Source of the DNA: JL08 sp963765555
GTDB taxonomy: Bacteria; Pseudomonadota; Alphaproteobacteria; Rhodobacterales; Rhodobacteraceae
Assembly (NCBI GenBank): GCA_963765555.1
Contig: CAVXWX010000004.1
Coordinates: forward strand, 1-64,000
DNA length: 64,000 nucleotides
Direction of reading: 5' to 3'
Made by a program: the position numbers and the translations under genes. The notes under the pieces are model-generated. The model made no database searches. It worked only from the letters and a program-made list of their open reading frames with translations, and had not been told where the DNA came from. Below, piece by piece: positions 9,144 to 18,188 of the stretch (the first letter of the stretch is position 1; every line of letters starts with the position of its first letter).

Positions 9144-9731
9144 TCAGGACGAGTAAGGATCCTTGGCAGAGCGGTCCTCGGACAATGACCCTTGCCGTCG
9201 TGCAACCAGTTCTTCGATGGCATCTGCCAGATGCGCTTCCTGAATATTGTAATCGCCTCGCGCAACACGAATTCTGTGCGCTGCGATCATCACATCGGCG
9301 TGGCTGTATCCGAACGGCGGGTCAAACCGGTAACAGGCCAGTTCGATCAAAAGACCGAGCGGATCCTTGAAGTAGATCGAATCCATAAAGCCGCGATCCT
9401 TCGGGCCGGAGTGTTCGATCCCGCGCTGGTCCAGTCGTTCGACTGTTTGTGAAAAGGTTGCCTTGCTGACTGCAAAGGCAAGGTGATGTACACATCCCGC
9501 GTCGGTCGGGGTGCGTTTGGGGTCTGGTGTGCGTTCTTCGTTGGTAAAGACCGTGATCAGGCGGCCGTCACCGGGATCAAAATACACATGCCCTTCGTCA
9601 GGATTGTCCAGATTGGGCTGGTCAAACACGAACGGCATGCCCAACACACCTTCCCAGAAGTCGATCGAGGTTTGGCGATCCGCACCTGTGATCGTGATAT
9701 GGTGAACGCCTTGTGTCTGGATTTTTCGCAT
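9144..9731 (-). CDS. VOC-family (glyoxalase/dioxygenase-like) protein
   Basis: About 195 residues. GVHHITITGADRQTSIDFWEGVLGMPFVFDQPN and, later, CVHHLAFAV with FKDPLGLLIELACYRF are two vicinal-oxygen-chelate half-repeats, with probable metal ligands His in GVHHIT and CVHHLA and Glu in IELA. A C-terminal extension (RIRVARGDYNIQEAHLADAIEELVAR) is helical. It may be a ring-cleavage or lyase-type enzyme; the substrate is unknown. Start ATG at 9731 (MRKIQTQG). It converges on the Lrp gene. Confidence 0.75.
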   Translation of the reverse strand: MRKIQTQGVHHITITGADRQTSIDFWEGVLGMPFVFDQPNLDNPDEGHVYFDPGDGRLITVFTNEERTPDPKRTPTDAGCVHHLAFAVSKATFSQTVERLDQRGIEHSGPKDRGFMDSIYFKDPLGLLIELACYRFDPPFGYSHADVMIAAHRIRVARGDYNIQEAHLADAIEELVARRQGSLSEDRSAKDPYSS

Positions 9732-9975
9732 TATTCTGGCCTTTGAGGGTCCGAAAAGATGCCCGTTTCTACCGGACAAGGCCGCAAATGTCATTTCGGT
9801 CCTGCGCACATCTGCTGTGCATGGCGTGTGATCTGCGACAGATGTTTCAGTTTCCGGTCATGCTTGGACAATCCCGTGATGCAACCATTACAAGATCCGT
9901 GCAAAGCCCTTAGGAACTGCGCTAGTGTTATCACGAAACGATTGCCAAATTCACAAACCCGAGAGAGGGACTGAC

Positions 9976-10032
9976 ATGGCTGCGAATAACTTTCTAGGTT
10001 GTCGCCACTGCACACCCCATCCGAGGATTTAG
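9976..10032 (+). CDS. Possible 18-residue leader peptide
   Basis: ATG preceded by AGAGGGA at good spacing opens a short frame, MAANNFLGCRHCTPHPRI, ending 3 nt before the ATG of the YHS gene. The CRHC pair and the tight spacing suggest translational coupling or a regulatory leader, but nothing proves it is translated. The rest of the 304-bp gap before the YHS gene (9732-9975) shows no other gene. Confidence 0.3.
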   Translation: MAANNFLGCRHCTPHPRI

Positions 10033-10035
10033 TAA

Positions 10036-10554
10036 ATGAAACGTTTTTCTTTTGTCGCTGCTGCCATCCTGACGATAAGCACGGCAGCCTTTGCCGGCGA
10101 ACAATATATTGATGAAACCGGTTTTGCGGTTTCTGGCTATGACGTGGTTGCCTATCGCAGCCTGACCCAAAGCCCCGTAGGAAGTGCCCAACCCGAAGGC
10201 ATCCCGGGGCGCGCTGACATTACTGCAGAGTATAACGGCGCAAAATTTGCGTTTTCATCCGAAGAAAACCGCGCGACCTTTTTGGCGGACCCTGCGAAAT
10301 ACGCCCCGCAATATGACGGTCACTGCGCTTATGGCGTGGCCAAGGGCGGCAAGGTTCCGGGCAACCCCAATCTGTGGCGGATCGTGGATGACAAGCTGTA
10401 TCTGAACATCACGCCAAATGTCGTCGGCTTCTGGGAAGAAGACATTCCCGGTAACCTGACGCTGTCCGAAGGCAACTGGGTAAGTCTGGATCCGCAAGAG
10501 GCATCCGAGCGAACAGTGCCAGACTTTATGTCTGCGGCCCCTGTTGCCAACTAA
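10036..10554 (+). CDS. Secreted YHS-domain protein
   Basis: 172 residues with a cleavable signal (MKRFSFVAAAILTISTAAFA, then GEQYI). The body contains the YHS-type block GYDVVAYRSL and YNGAKFAFSSEENRATFLADPAKYAPQYDGHCAYGVAKG. The YHS fold occurs in metal-associated proteins; a periplasmic metal-linked role is an inference. The rhodanese and esterase genes follow with overlaps, so the three are probably cotranscribed. Confidence 0.8.
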   Translation: MKRFSFVAAAILTISTAAFAGEQYIDETGFAVSGYDVVAYRSLTQSPVGSAQPEGIPGRADITAEYNGAKFAFSSEENRATFLADPAKYAPQYDGHCAYGVAKGGKVPGNPNLWRIVDDKLYLNITPNVVGFWEEDIPGNLTLSEGNWVSLDPQEASERTVPDFMSAAPVAN

Positions 10555-11056
10555 CACGCCCCAGAATGACCCCAAGGTCAAACATCCGGTGCGAGTGTCG
10601 CGCCGGATGTTTGGTGTCGGGTTGGTGTCTGCCGCCGCAATTGGCGCAGTTTGGTGGCGCAATCGCGATCTGGAAACGCAAGCCAGCGCCAAACTGGATG
10701 TTCAGGCGGCTTTTGACGCGGCGGTTCGCAACGAAATCCTGCTGATTGATATCCGTCGACCCGATGAATGGGCGCAAACCGGCATTCCCGCCCCGGCCGT
10801 TGCAATTGATATGCGGCGCCCCGATTTCGCGACACAATTACAGCAGTTAAACGCAAAGCATCCGGATCGCCCTGTTGCGGTGATCTGTGCGCGCGGGGTG
10901 CGTTCGCGCCGTCTGGCCGCCAGTTTGATCAATGCCGGATTCCCGAATGTTCTGGACGTGCCGGAAGGTATGCTGGGGTCCGGGGCCGGGCCGGGCTGGA
11001 TGGCCAGCCGTTTGCCGGTGCGCCAGATGACGGCGCAGGAAAAGGCCAGTATCTGA
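10544..11056 (+). CDS. Membrane-anchored rhodanese-like protein
   Basis: About 170 residues. A short basic N-terminus is followed by a hydrophobic anchor (MFGVGLVSAAAIGAVWW) and a rhodanese domain with the opening ILLIDIRRPDEWAQTG and the active-site loop ICARGVRSR, which keeps the catalytic Cys. It would transfer sulfane sulfur outside or at the membrane. The TTG at 10544 overlaps the end of the YHS gene; an internal ATG at 10607 would start at the anchor. The stop overlaps the next gene's ATG. Confidence 0.75.
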   Translation: MPTNTPQNDPKVKHPVRVSRRMFGVGLVSAAAIGAVWWRNRDLETQASAKLDVQAAFDAAVRNEILLIDIRRPDEWAQTGIPAPAVAIDMRRPDFATQLQQLNAKHPDRPVAVICARGVRSRRLAASLINAGFPNVLDVPEGMLGSGAGPGWMASRLPVRQMTAQEKASI

Positions 11057-11901
11057 TGCGGCTTCTTGGCCTTGTTGCAGGATTTGCGCTGACTTTCGGA
11101 TTATCGGGCGGGGCAATGGCCGCGTGTGGCCCATCGCCGGACCCCTGCGAGATCGCGTCAGGCACCTACCACATCGAACTGCCGGAAACCGCAGCGGCGG
11201 GGCGTCCGGCGCTGATGTTCATCCATGGCTATGGCAGCACGGGCGAAGGCGCGTTGCGCAACCGCGGGATGGTGGATGCGGCTTTGTCACGTGGCTATGC
11301 GGTCATCGCACCGGATGGAATGCCGATGACAGGGCGCAACGGGCGCAGTTGGTCCTTTCATCCGCTCAGGACACAACTGCGGGACGAAGTTTCCTTTCTA
11401 CAGTCGGTGCGGGATGATGCCGCTGCGCGGTACGGGCTGAATGCCGATAATATGCTTCTGGCGGGTTTTTCGATCGGCGGATCGATGACGTCGTATCTGG
11501 CATGTGCGGCCCCTGATGCCTTTTCTGCCTATGCACCTGTCGCAGGTGGGTTCTGGCGGCCACATCCGACGACCTGCGCAGGCCCTGTCAGGTTGTTTCA
11601 TACACATGGATGGGCCGACACAACTGTCCCGCTGGAAGGCCGCGTGCTGCGCGGGGCCGACAGCAACGATCCGGCGGCGCTGATGCAGGGCGACATTTTC
11701 CATACGATGGAAATCTGGCGCGCCACAAACGGATGTTTTCAACTGCGCGGCGATGCCTTCAGCGTGACGGAAGCATTCTGGCGGCGCAGTTGGACGCGTT
11801 GTAGTGAAGGCACCGCGCTGGAATTGGCTCTGTTTCCCGGCGGACATGGCGTGCCGAAAGGTTGGGCAGATATGGCCCTCACTTGGTTCGAAGGATTGTA
11901 G
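11056..11901 (+). CDS. Secreted alpha/beta-hydrolase, PHB-depolymerase/LpqC type
   Basis: 281 residues. A signal peptide (MRLLGLVAGFALTFGLSGGAMA) is followed by an esterase fold: LMFIHGYGSTGEG (oxyanion loop), the nucleophile elbow GFSIGGSM, HTHGWADTTVPL with the likely acid, and LFPGGHGVPKGW with the catalytic His. Similar proteins include polyhydroxybutyrate depolymerases and feruloyl esterases. It overlaps the rhodanese gene by one base (TGATG type), which suggests coupling. Confidence 0.8.
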   Translation: MRLLGLVAGFALTFGLSGGAMAACGPSPDPCEIASGTYHIELPETAAAGRPALMFIHGYGSTGEGALRNRGMVDAALSRGYAVIAPDGMPMTGRNGRSWSFHPLRTQLRDEVSFLQSVRDDAAARYGLNADNMLLAGFSIGGSMTSYLACAAPDAFSAYAPVAGGFWRPHPTTCAGPVRLFHTHGWADTTVPLEGRVLRGADSNDPAALMQGDIFHTMEIWRATNGCFQLRGDAFSVTEAFWRRSWTRCSEGTALELALFPGGHGVPKGWADMALTWFEGL

Positions 11902-11974
11902 TCGCTGTTCTGCTGCGGATTTGTGGCAGGAGGGTATTATGAAATTCGGGCCATAGCTTGGCTTTTTTACAACG

Positions 11975-13876
11975 TCATTCAGCAGCAATACGGGGTGCGT
12001 CGCCCGCCGTGTTCAGGGCCGCGTGAATTCTGGCACGCTGTACGCGGGCCTGCGCGACAATTCCGGGTTCGCGGATCGTATGGGGGCTGTCCAAACGCCA
12101 CCCGCCACGGGCCATCTTGGCCAGATTCATTGCGCTTAGCGCCGACAGCGGAACCGCCAAAAGCAAGCTCGCGATGATGGGAAGCAACCAAAGCGATACC
12201 AGCCCCGCCAAAACACCAACCGCCAGCACAGCACCAACAACAGTTTCAAACCAGTGAAACGCGAACAAAGTCTTCAGGTTGTAACTGGTTGGCCCGCGCC
12301 GCTGCGGCATCCATCCGCCCCCGGCACTGAACATGGCGGACAAAACGGCTTGTGTTTGCTGTACCATCAGAATGGGCGCGTACGCGATGGATGATGCGAC
12401 TTCGACACCAAAAGCGGTCAGAAATGCGCGCCGCCCACCAAAAAGCTTTTGCGCCTTTGGCGACAAGGCGATCATGATTGCGCTGGTTATTTTCGGTGTC
12501 AGCAACATCGAGTACATGATCAACAGGAACACGAGCGAATTCGTCTGGCTGATGTCCGGCCACACAGGAAACATCGGATTGGTTTCGTTAAAATACCGGA
12601 TCACATTCGTTTCAGCGCTTTTGCCCAGCAACGCCCAGACAATCAAAAGTATGAACCAAGCTGGCGACAACAGATAGCTGACGGCCCCGTGAAACAGGTG
12701 GAAACGGGAAACCGGATGAAATCCGCGCGTCGCCAGCAGGCGCAAATGTTGCAGGTTTCCCCGACACCAGCGCCGATCCCGTAGAACATAATCGATCAAT
12801 GTGGGCGGGGTTTCTTCAAAACTGCCACCGATGCGCGGCAGGAACCGGACACCCCAGCCCGCCCGCCGCAGCAAACCAGCCTCGACGAAATCGTGGCTCA
12901 TGATCAACTGCTTTTGCCCGCGCAATCCGTGAAGATAGGGCAGACCCGCGGATGCGGCGAAGGCACGGGTGCGAATGATGGCGTTATGACCCCAGTAATT
13001 GCCCTCGCGCTGGGCCCAAAGTGCCAAGCCTTCAGCCAGCAACCATCCATAAGCGATGTTGGAAAACTGCTGGATGCGCGCAAACAGCGTTTCGGCCCCG
13101 ATCAGCGTAGGAAAAGACTGGATCAGCCCTGCGCCCGGATCCGCGGCCAGTTCATCGGCCAGCCGTTTTATGGCGTGCCCGCTCATCAAGCTGTCGGCAT
13201 CCAGCACCAGCATCGCATCATAGCCAGCGCCCCAACCGGTGATCCAATCCACCAGATTACCGACCTTCTTGTCTGTGTTAACAAGGCGTCTTCGATAGTA
13301 TATTTTAATGTTGTCAGGTGCTTGCGCGCGCAATGCTGTCAGGGCGGTTTCTTCTGCGCGTGCAATCGGGATGTCTTGTGTGTCGCTTAGGATAAACAAG
13401 CTGTAGGTGTGTGTTGACCGTTTGCGGGCCAGATCGTCGATCATGGCGGCGGCGTTGCCAAATACATCGGCCGCACTTTCGTTGTAGATCGGGACAAGCA
13501 ATGCCACGCTCAGGGGTGTGAACTGTCCGCTCGGTCCGTCTGGCAGTTTGGTTGCACTACGCAACGTACCCAATACCCCGACGATGACCGTACTGACCGA
13601 CAGAGAGACCCAGACAAACATCGTACCAATCAGGACCAGCAGGCCGTATTCCAACCACGTCATTCCGGCGCTGGACAACCAGCCATGTATGCCAAACAGC
13701 AGGGCCGCCGTTGCCAGAAGGGCCGGAATGAAAACAGCCGCCCGCCACGCAACCACAGGCCGCTTGGGCATCACAGCGACCTGGCGTGCAGAACGGCGGC
13801 GCAAATCCTGAACCACCATTTCCAGCGGTGCGCTTGGTGGCATCATAGGTGTGGTATGTTCAACGTCGGTGGTCAT
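11975..13876 (-). CDS. opgH: Glucans biosynthesis glucosyltransferase
   Basis: 633 residues. OpgH/MdoH builds the beta-1,2-linked backbone of osmoregulated periplasmic glucans from UDP-glucose in the inner membrane. Two N-terminal TM segments (residues about 45-105) precede a GT2 domain with VPIYNES, VLDADSLM, SHDFVEAGLLRR and RDRRWCRGN (the [Q/R]xxRW motif). Several C-terminal TM helices follow. ATG at 13876 overlaps the stop of opgG (ATGA). An upstream in-frame GTG also exists, but the overlap start is preferred. Confidence 0.93.
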   Translation of the reverse strand: MTTDVEHTTPMMPPSAPLEMVVQDLRRRSARQVAVMPKRPVVAWRAAVFIPALLATAALLFGIHGWLSSAGMTWLEYGLLVLIGTMFVWVSLSVSTVIVGVLGTLRSATKLPDGPSGQFTPLSVALLVPIYNESAADVFGNAAAMIDDLARKRSTHTYSLFILSDTQDIPIARAEETALTALRAQAPDNIKIYYRRRLVNTDKKVGNLVDWITGWGAGYDAMLVLDADSLMSGHAIKRLADELAADPGAGLIQSFPTLIGAETLFARIQQFSNIAYGWLLAEGLALWAQREGNYWGHNAIIRTRAFAASAGLPYLHGLRGQKQLIMSHDFVEAGLLRRAGWGVRFLPRIGGSFEETPPTLIDYVLRDRRWCRGNLQHLRLLATRGFHPVSRFHLFHGAVSYLLSPAWFILLIVWALLGKSAETNVIRYFNETNPMFPVWPDISQTNSLVFLLIMYSMLLTPKITSAIMIALSPKAQKLFGGRRAFLTAFGVEVASSIAYAPILMVQQTQAVLSAMFSAGGGWMPQRRGPTSYNLKTLFAFHWFETVVGAVLAVGVLAGLVSLWLLPIIASLLLAVPLSALSAMNLAKMARGGWRLDSPHTIREPGIVAQARVQRARIHAALNTAGDAPRIAAE

Positions 13877-15411
13877 GGTGTCCACCGGTATAACCACACC
13901 TCGCTAAGCGGGGTTCCATCAAGGCGCAATTGAACGCGGAATTCCGCCAGTGTCGACTCGCCGGGTTCGAATGCAAAAGCAAGCCGCGGACCACCTGTTT
14001 CCAGGTTCGTCTGCAATACGCCATCGGACACTGTCCCGGCGCTGGTGCGGATCAGTTTTTCGATTGTGTCCAGATCATCCGGTACGGTTGCGCCGTCTTC
14101 GAAATCAATGGCAATGATGAACCCGGGCTTGGCGTCCGGTCCAAAAGGTGGTCGGGCGCCCATGCGCGTGTTCAGAACCCGCAACGGCGCGTCCGGCAGA
14201 TCAGGTTCAACGCCCCAGTCCATGCGGTAGTTGAACTGCGCCTCACCGCCCTGCGGGATCGGTTCGGACGGCCGCCAATAGGCTACGACATTGTCGTAAA
14301 TCTCAAGATCGGCGGGTATTTCGACCAATGTGACAGACCCATGCCCCCAGTCACCTTTCGGGGTGATCCAAAGGCCGGGGCGGCGATGATAGAGCGCTTC
14401 GAGATCGGCAAAATCACCGAACCGGCGTTCGCGCTGCAACAGGCCGAAGCCTTGCGGGTTGGTATCGGAAAAGGCGCTTATCTGAAGGTTTCGGGGGTTG
14501 GCCAGTGGCCGCCAGATGATTTCGCCCGCGCCATTGCGGATCAGCATACCGTCACTGTCATGTACGGCGGGCCGGAAATCGGAAAACCGGTCGCGCATGG
14601 TTTCATCAAACAGAAACATGGATGTCAGGGGTGCAATGCCAACATGTGCTAAATCCGTGCGGGCAAAAATATGTGCTTGCACATCCATTTCCAGAACCGC
14701 GCCGTGGCGGATATCAAAGCGGTAAACGCCGGTGCAGCTTGGCCCGTCCAGCAGGGCATACATCACCGTATCGCCCATTTCAGGGGCGGGGCGTTCGATC
14801 CAGTATTCCGTGAAATCGGGAAATTCTTCGCCAGTCGGTTCGCCCGTATTCAGGGCGATCCCGCGTGCGGACAGGCCATAAATCTGCCCCGTGCCGATGC
14901 CGCGAAAATAGCTGGCGCCCTGAAAGACCGCGTATTCCTGAAAAATGCCGGGTTCGTTCAATTCCGCGCGTAAGCGCAAACCGGAAAACCCCATGTTGCC
15001 ATCTACGGGCAAATCGGGAAACTGATCTGTTGTGTCAAACACAGCCATGTCAAACAGTACGGGGCGGGCCATGCCATCTTCCACAACCGATAGTTTGACC
15101 GGTTGCGGAAAATAAAGCCCGGGCGGAAAGACATCGACGCGCAAGGGTGCGTCTGTGCCTTCAAACAGGGCGTTGCGGCTGTCAAACCAGATAGCGCGAT
15201 ACTGGTCATAGGTCAGATCGATCCACGGCTGTGGAACGTTGGCGCGCGGTTCATACGCCTGCTTGGCCATGGAGCGCGCCCGCGCAATCAGCGAGTCATG
15301 CGAAAACGGCCGGGCATCTCCGACCTGCAAACCGGGTTCGCTCGCGAATGCGGCAGCGGGTACGGTGGCCAGTGCCGCCAGCGCCTTGAGAACGTCACGG
15401 CGCAACATCAT
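13873..15411 (-). CDS. opgG: Glucan biosynthesis protein G/D family, periplasmic
   Basis: 512 residues. OpgG/OpgD proteins complete or branch periplasmic glucans. The N-terminus MMLRRDVLKALAALATVPAAAFA carries an RR-D-V-L-K motif, suggesting Tat export, which is characteristic of OpgD rather than Sec-exported OpgG. Conserved blocks include YDQYRAIWF, FPPGLYFPQPV and NPRNLQISAFSDTNPQGFGLLQRERRF. Translation begins at ATG 15411, overlapping the opgC stop. opgG or opgD cannot be separated from the sequence alone. Confidence 0.9.
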   Translation of the reverse strand: MMLRRDVLKALAALATVPAAAFASEPGLQVGDARPFSHDSLIARARSMAKQAYEPRANVPQPWIDLTYDQYRAIWFDSRNALFEGTDAPLRVDVFPPGLYFPQPVKLSVVEDGMARPVLFDMAVFDTTDQFPDLPVDGNMGFSGLRLRAELNEPGIFQEYAVFQGASYFRGIGTGQIYGLSARGIALNTGEPTGEEFPDFTEYWIERPAPEMGDTVMYALLDGPSCTGVYRFDIRHGAVLEMDVQAHIFARTDLAHVGIAPLTSMFLFDETMRDRFSDFRPAVHDSDGMLIRNGAGEIIWRPLANPRNLQISAFSDTNPQGFGLLQRERRFGDFADLEALYHRRPGLWITPKGDWGHGSVTLVEIPADLEIYDNVVAYWRPSEPIPQGGEAQFNYRMDWGVEPDLPDAPLRVLNTRMGARPPFGPDAKPGFIIAIDFEDGATVPDDLDTIEKLIRTSAGTVSDGVLQTNLETGGPRLAFAFEPGESTLAEFRVQLRLDGTPLSEVWLYRWTP

Positions 15412-16634
15412 CGTATCCCCACGCGTTGGCGCCAAGGCTGTGATTTAAACCAGCCCGCGCCATAAGCGACCCCAATCAGCAAGGCAAATCCAAGCATGTT
15501 TACAAAAATCATCGATGCGTGGCTGCGGCCCAGAACATCCAGCAAAACGCCCAAAAGCCGCGCAAGGTACATGGATGCGATGAACACGGCCAGTGATTGC
15601 TGGCCGACCTTCATGATCACCTTCAGCACCACGCGCCAGATACGTGCGCCCAGACTGTCATGTGAGGGTGGCAATAGGCGGGCACCCTTCGGCCCGACCG
15701 CCACCCAGGCCAGATAGGCAAGTGCCAGAAAATGCACATAGCGCAACAGTCCGAAATCCGTCTTGTCGGTAAAAAAGCTCAAGCTGTCGCGTATTTCGCG
15801 CAATTCGGGAAACACGCCCAACAGACGGAAATAGGACAGGGGCACAATGGCCAGAACCACAGCACCGGCCAGCAGGATCAAACGGCGGTCGACCGGCGGC
15901 GCAGGCAGCCAACCGGACATCAGGGCAAAGCCGGTGAAAAAGACCAATTGCCAACCAAAAGGGTTAAAGAACCATTCCCGCTCGGACCATGGCTCTGCGG
16001 GAAGCGCCAGCCCCCCCAGATCGGCGGCCGCCCAGACAAGGACGACAAAGCCCAGAGCCGCCAGCGGTGCAAGCCTGTAGAGCGCGATCACAAGTGGCAT
16101 CATCGCCAGCACAACAAGATACATCGGCAGGATGTCAAAATAGTTGGGCACGTATCGCAGCGTGACCAAAGCGGGCAGGTTCGTCATCGGGTCCTTGAAG
16201 AAAGGATAGAGATTGAGCTGCCCGACATAATCGCGCGAAAACAGCTCGGTCGCGTTCAACGCGGCCATTGTGACCGCAATGGCAATGAACAGGCAGATAT
16301 GGGCCCAATAGACCTGCCAGCAACGAAACGCCACGCGGGCTGTGCCCATCGGTAACCCCTGATCGCGAAACACTTTGCCAAAGGCGATGGCCGACGCCAT
16401 GCCCGAACAGAACACAAACACTTCGGTTGCGTCCGAAAATCCGAACCGCGCCGGTATCCACAAGGTCAGCCAGTTTCCGGGGGTATGCGCGATCAGGATG
16501 ATGAACATCGTCATCCCGCGAAAAAAATCCAGACGCGGATCACGTATGGCAGAGACAGCATCCGACGACGCGCTTTTGGCGCGGTGGGTGGATTGGGCCG
16601 CCATTTGGATCGGGTCCGCCAAGGTCATTGCCAT
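15408..16634 (-). CDS. opgC: OpgC-family membrane protein
   Basis: 408 residues with about ten hydrophobic segments. RDPRLDFFRGMTMFIILIAHTPGNW is the typical opening of OpgC/acyltransferase-3-like membrane proteins, which transfer succinyl or other groups to periplasmic glucans. It is the first gene of opgC-opgG-opgH, all linked by ATGA overlaps, so glucan synthesis, assembly and substitution are co-expressed. It lies 23 nt after the TTC38-like gene, which may share its transcript. Confidence 0.88.
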   Translation of the reverse strand: MAMTLADPIQMAAQSTHRAKSASSDAVSAIRDPRLDFFRGMTMFIILIAHTPGNWLTLWIPARFGFSDATEVFVFCSGMASAIAFGKVFRDQGLPMGTARVAFRCWQVYWAHICLFIAIAVTMAALNATELFSRDYVGQLNLYPFFKDPMTNLPALVTLRYVPNYFDILPMYLVVLAMMPLVIALYRLAPLAALGFVVLVWAAADLGGLALPAEPWSEREWFFNPFGWQLVFFTGFALMSGWLPAPPVDRRLILLAGAVVLAIVPLSYFRLLGVFPELREIRDSLSFFTDKTDFGLLRYVHFLALAYLAWVAVGPKGARLLPPSHDSLGARIWRVVLKVIMKVGQQSLAVFIASMYLARLLGVLLDVLGRSHASMIFVNMLGFALLIGVAYGAGWFKSQPWRQRVGIR

Positions 16635-16657
16635 TTTGTCCGTTGCATTCGCCGCTG

Positions 16658-18019
16658 CTATTGCGCCGGAATTCGGCTGGCGTCCAGCCTTGCGGCGTCC
16701 AGTGCGGCAAATCGGCTGGCGGCATACGCATCTTCCGCGCCCCCACGTCGCACCAGCCTGTGCGTCAGGATTGCTTCGGTCTGATCGAATTGACCGGCAC
16801 GTAGGCCTGCATCAATGGTGATCCGTTCGAACACATCGCGCTGGGCATGGCTGCCGCCGATTGTTTGCATCTTTGGACGGGCCGCCGCCAGTTGGCGGAA
16901 CGCTTCGCCATAATGGCCTTCGGCAAATGCAGCCAGGCCGGATGCGGCTGCCACACCTGGATCGGCGGCAATCTTGTTCATTTCGCCGGGGGCTTGGGCG
17001 CTGGACGTAAACCGGCCCAAAAGTGCATCGACGCTTTCGGGCCTTTTGTCACCCGTCAGGGCAAGCATGTAATGCAAATCAGCAAACACGACACATCCGT
17101 CATCGGTACGTTTTTGCGCAAGATCGGCGAGTTCGCCCCAGCGGTCGCCCACGGCAATGCCTTCCAGTTCAAGCCGCATCAAAAGTGAAGTCGCGTTGGC
17201 AATGTCGCGGTAGTCGTCGGTCTTGTCGTGCCGGATTTTCTGATCGTAAAGGCCCAGCACCTGATCCTGTTCGCCCAGATCAAGGTGCAACAATGCCTTG
17301 TGCCACCAGACGTGATACCTGAAGTTATTGCAGTGCAGCCAAGCGTTTTCATAATCTTCGATCAGTTTAATGCCTGCGGTGGATCGGGCTGTCATATCAA
17401 AAACATGGGTGACGGCATGCAGGCCCCATGCATCGTCTTCTGCATGCTCAAGCCCGATCAGGCCCTGTTTTTCCGCCTTTGCGTATTCACCGGCCTCTTC
17501 CAGCGCGAAGGCATGACAGCCCAGTGCATATCCTCGGCAGGGATGGTCTTCTCCGTGCGCCGGTAACACCGCCTCGATTGAACGTAACATGCCGGGCCCG
17601 TCGCCCAGAATGAACCGGATCGCATGGCTTACCTTCATCGAAAGTGTATCAGCGGGGTTTTGAGCCAGAATTTTTTCCATTTCGGATATGGCACCGCTGG
17701 GGCGGCCTGCCAACCATGCCTCCAGCGCGGTAATCCAACCCCGTTCGCGAAATGTCCGGCCCGAGATAGGTGCGGCGTGGCGCGCAGCGCGCAGCGCCGT
17801 GCGGGCGGTTTCCATCAACTCGCGTCGGCCCATCATGATCGAAAACAATCCGCGTGCGGCGTGTCCCATCGCAAAATCGGGTTCGCGTTCAAGAACGGCG
17901 TTCAGTCGTACGGGTGTGTCCGTTCCATGCGCCAGAAAAGCCAGAACCATTGCGTTCCAGTCTTCCAACGCGTCCGCCGTCGTCAAGGACACGTCACTAT
18001 TACAGATGTCTGTGGCCAT
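16658..18019 (-). CDS. TTC38-like tetratricopeptide repeat protein
   Basis: 453 residues and soluble, with no signal. Helical repeats resemble the TTC38 family: ILAQNPADTLSMKVSHAIRFILGD, HPCRGYALGCHAFALEEAGEYAKAEKQ, WGLHAVTHVFDMTAR and WWHKALLHLDLGEQD. Function in bacteria is unknown. It lies 23 nt upstream of opgC on the same strand and 170 bp downstream of a CoA transferase, so its operon membership is unclear. Confidence 0.75.
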   Translation of the reverse strand: MATDICNSDVSLTTADALEDWNAMVLAFLAHGTDTPVRLNAVLEREPDFAMGHAARGLFSIMMGRRELMETARTALRAARHAAPISGRTFRERGWITALEAWLAGRPSGAISEMEKILAQNPADTLSMKVSHAIRFILGDGPGMLRSIEAVLPAHGEDHPCRGYALGCHAFALEEAGEYAKAEKQGLIGLEHAEDDAWGLHAVTHVFDMTARSTAGIKLIEDYENAWLHCNNFRYHVWWHKALLHLDLGEQDQVLGLYDQKIRHDKTDDYRDIANATSLLMRLELEGIAVGDRWGELADLAQKRTDDGCVVFADLHYMLALTGDKRPESVDALLGRFTSSAQAPGEMNKIAADPGVAAASGLAAFAEGHYGEAFRQLAAARPKMQTIGGSHAQRDVFERITIDAGLRAGQFDQTEAILTHRLVRRGGAEDAYAASRFAALDAARLDASRIPAQ

Positions 18020-18188
18020 GCGGCCCTCCTGACAGAATTCCAGTTGATCATGTGTGTACTGTGATTATGCAGCAAAAAAAGAGGCGGGGTGCGGCTCACA
18101 CGCAACCGTGATGGGGATCGTGGACTTCGTGAATAGGAGTGAACAGATTGGCGTAATTCAGCCGATTTTATTACGATCTGCCTAGCCT

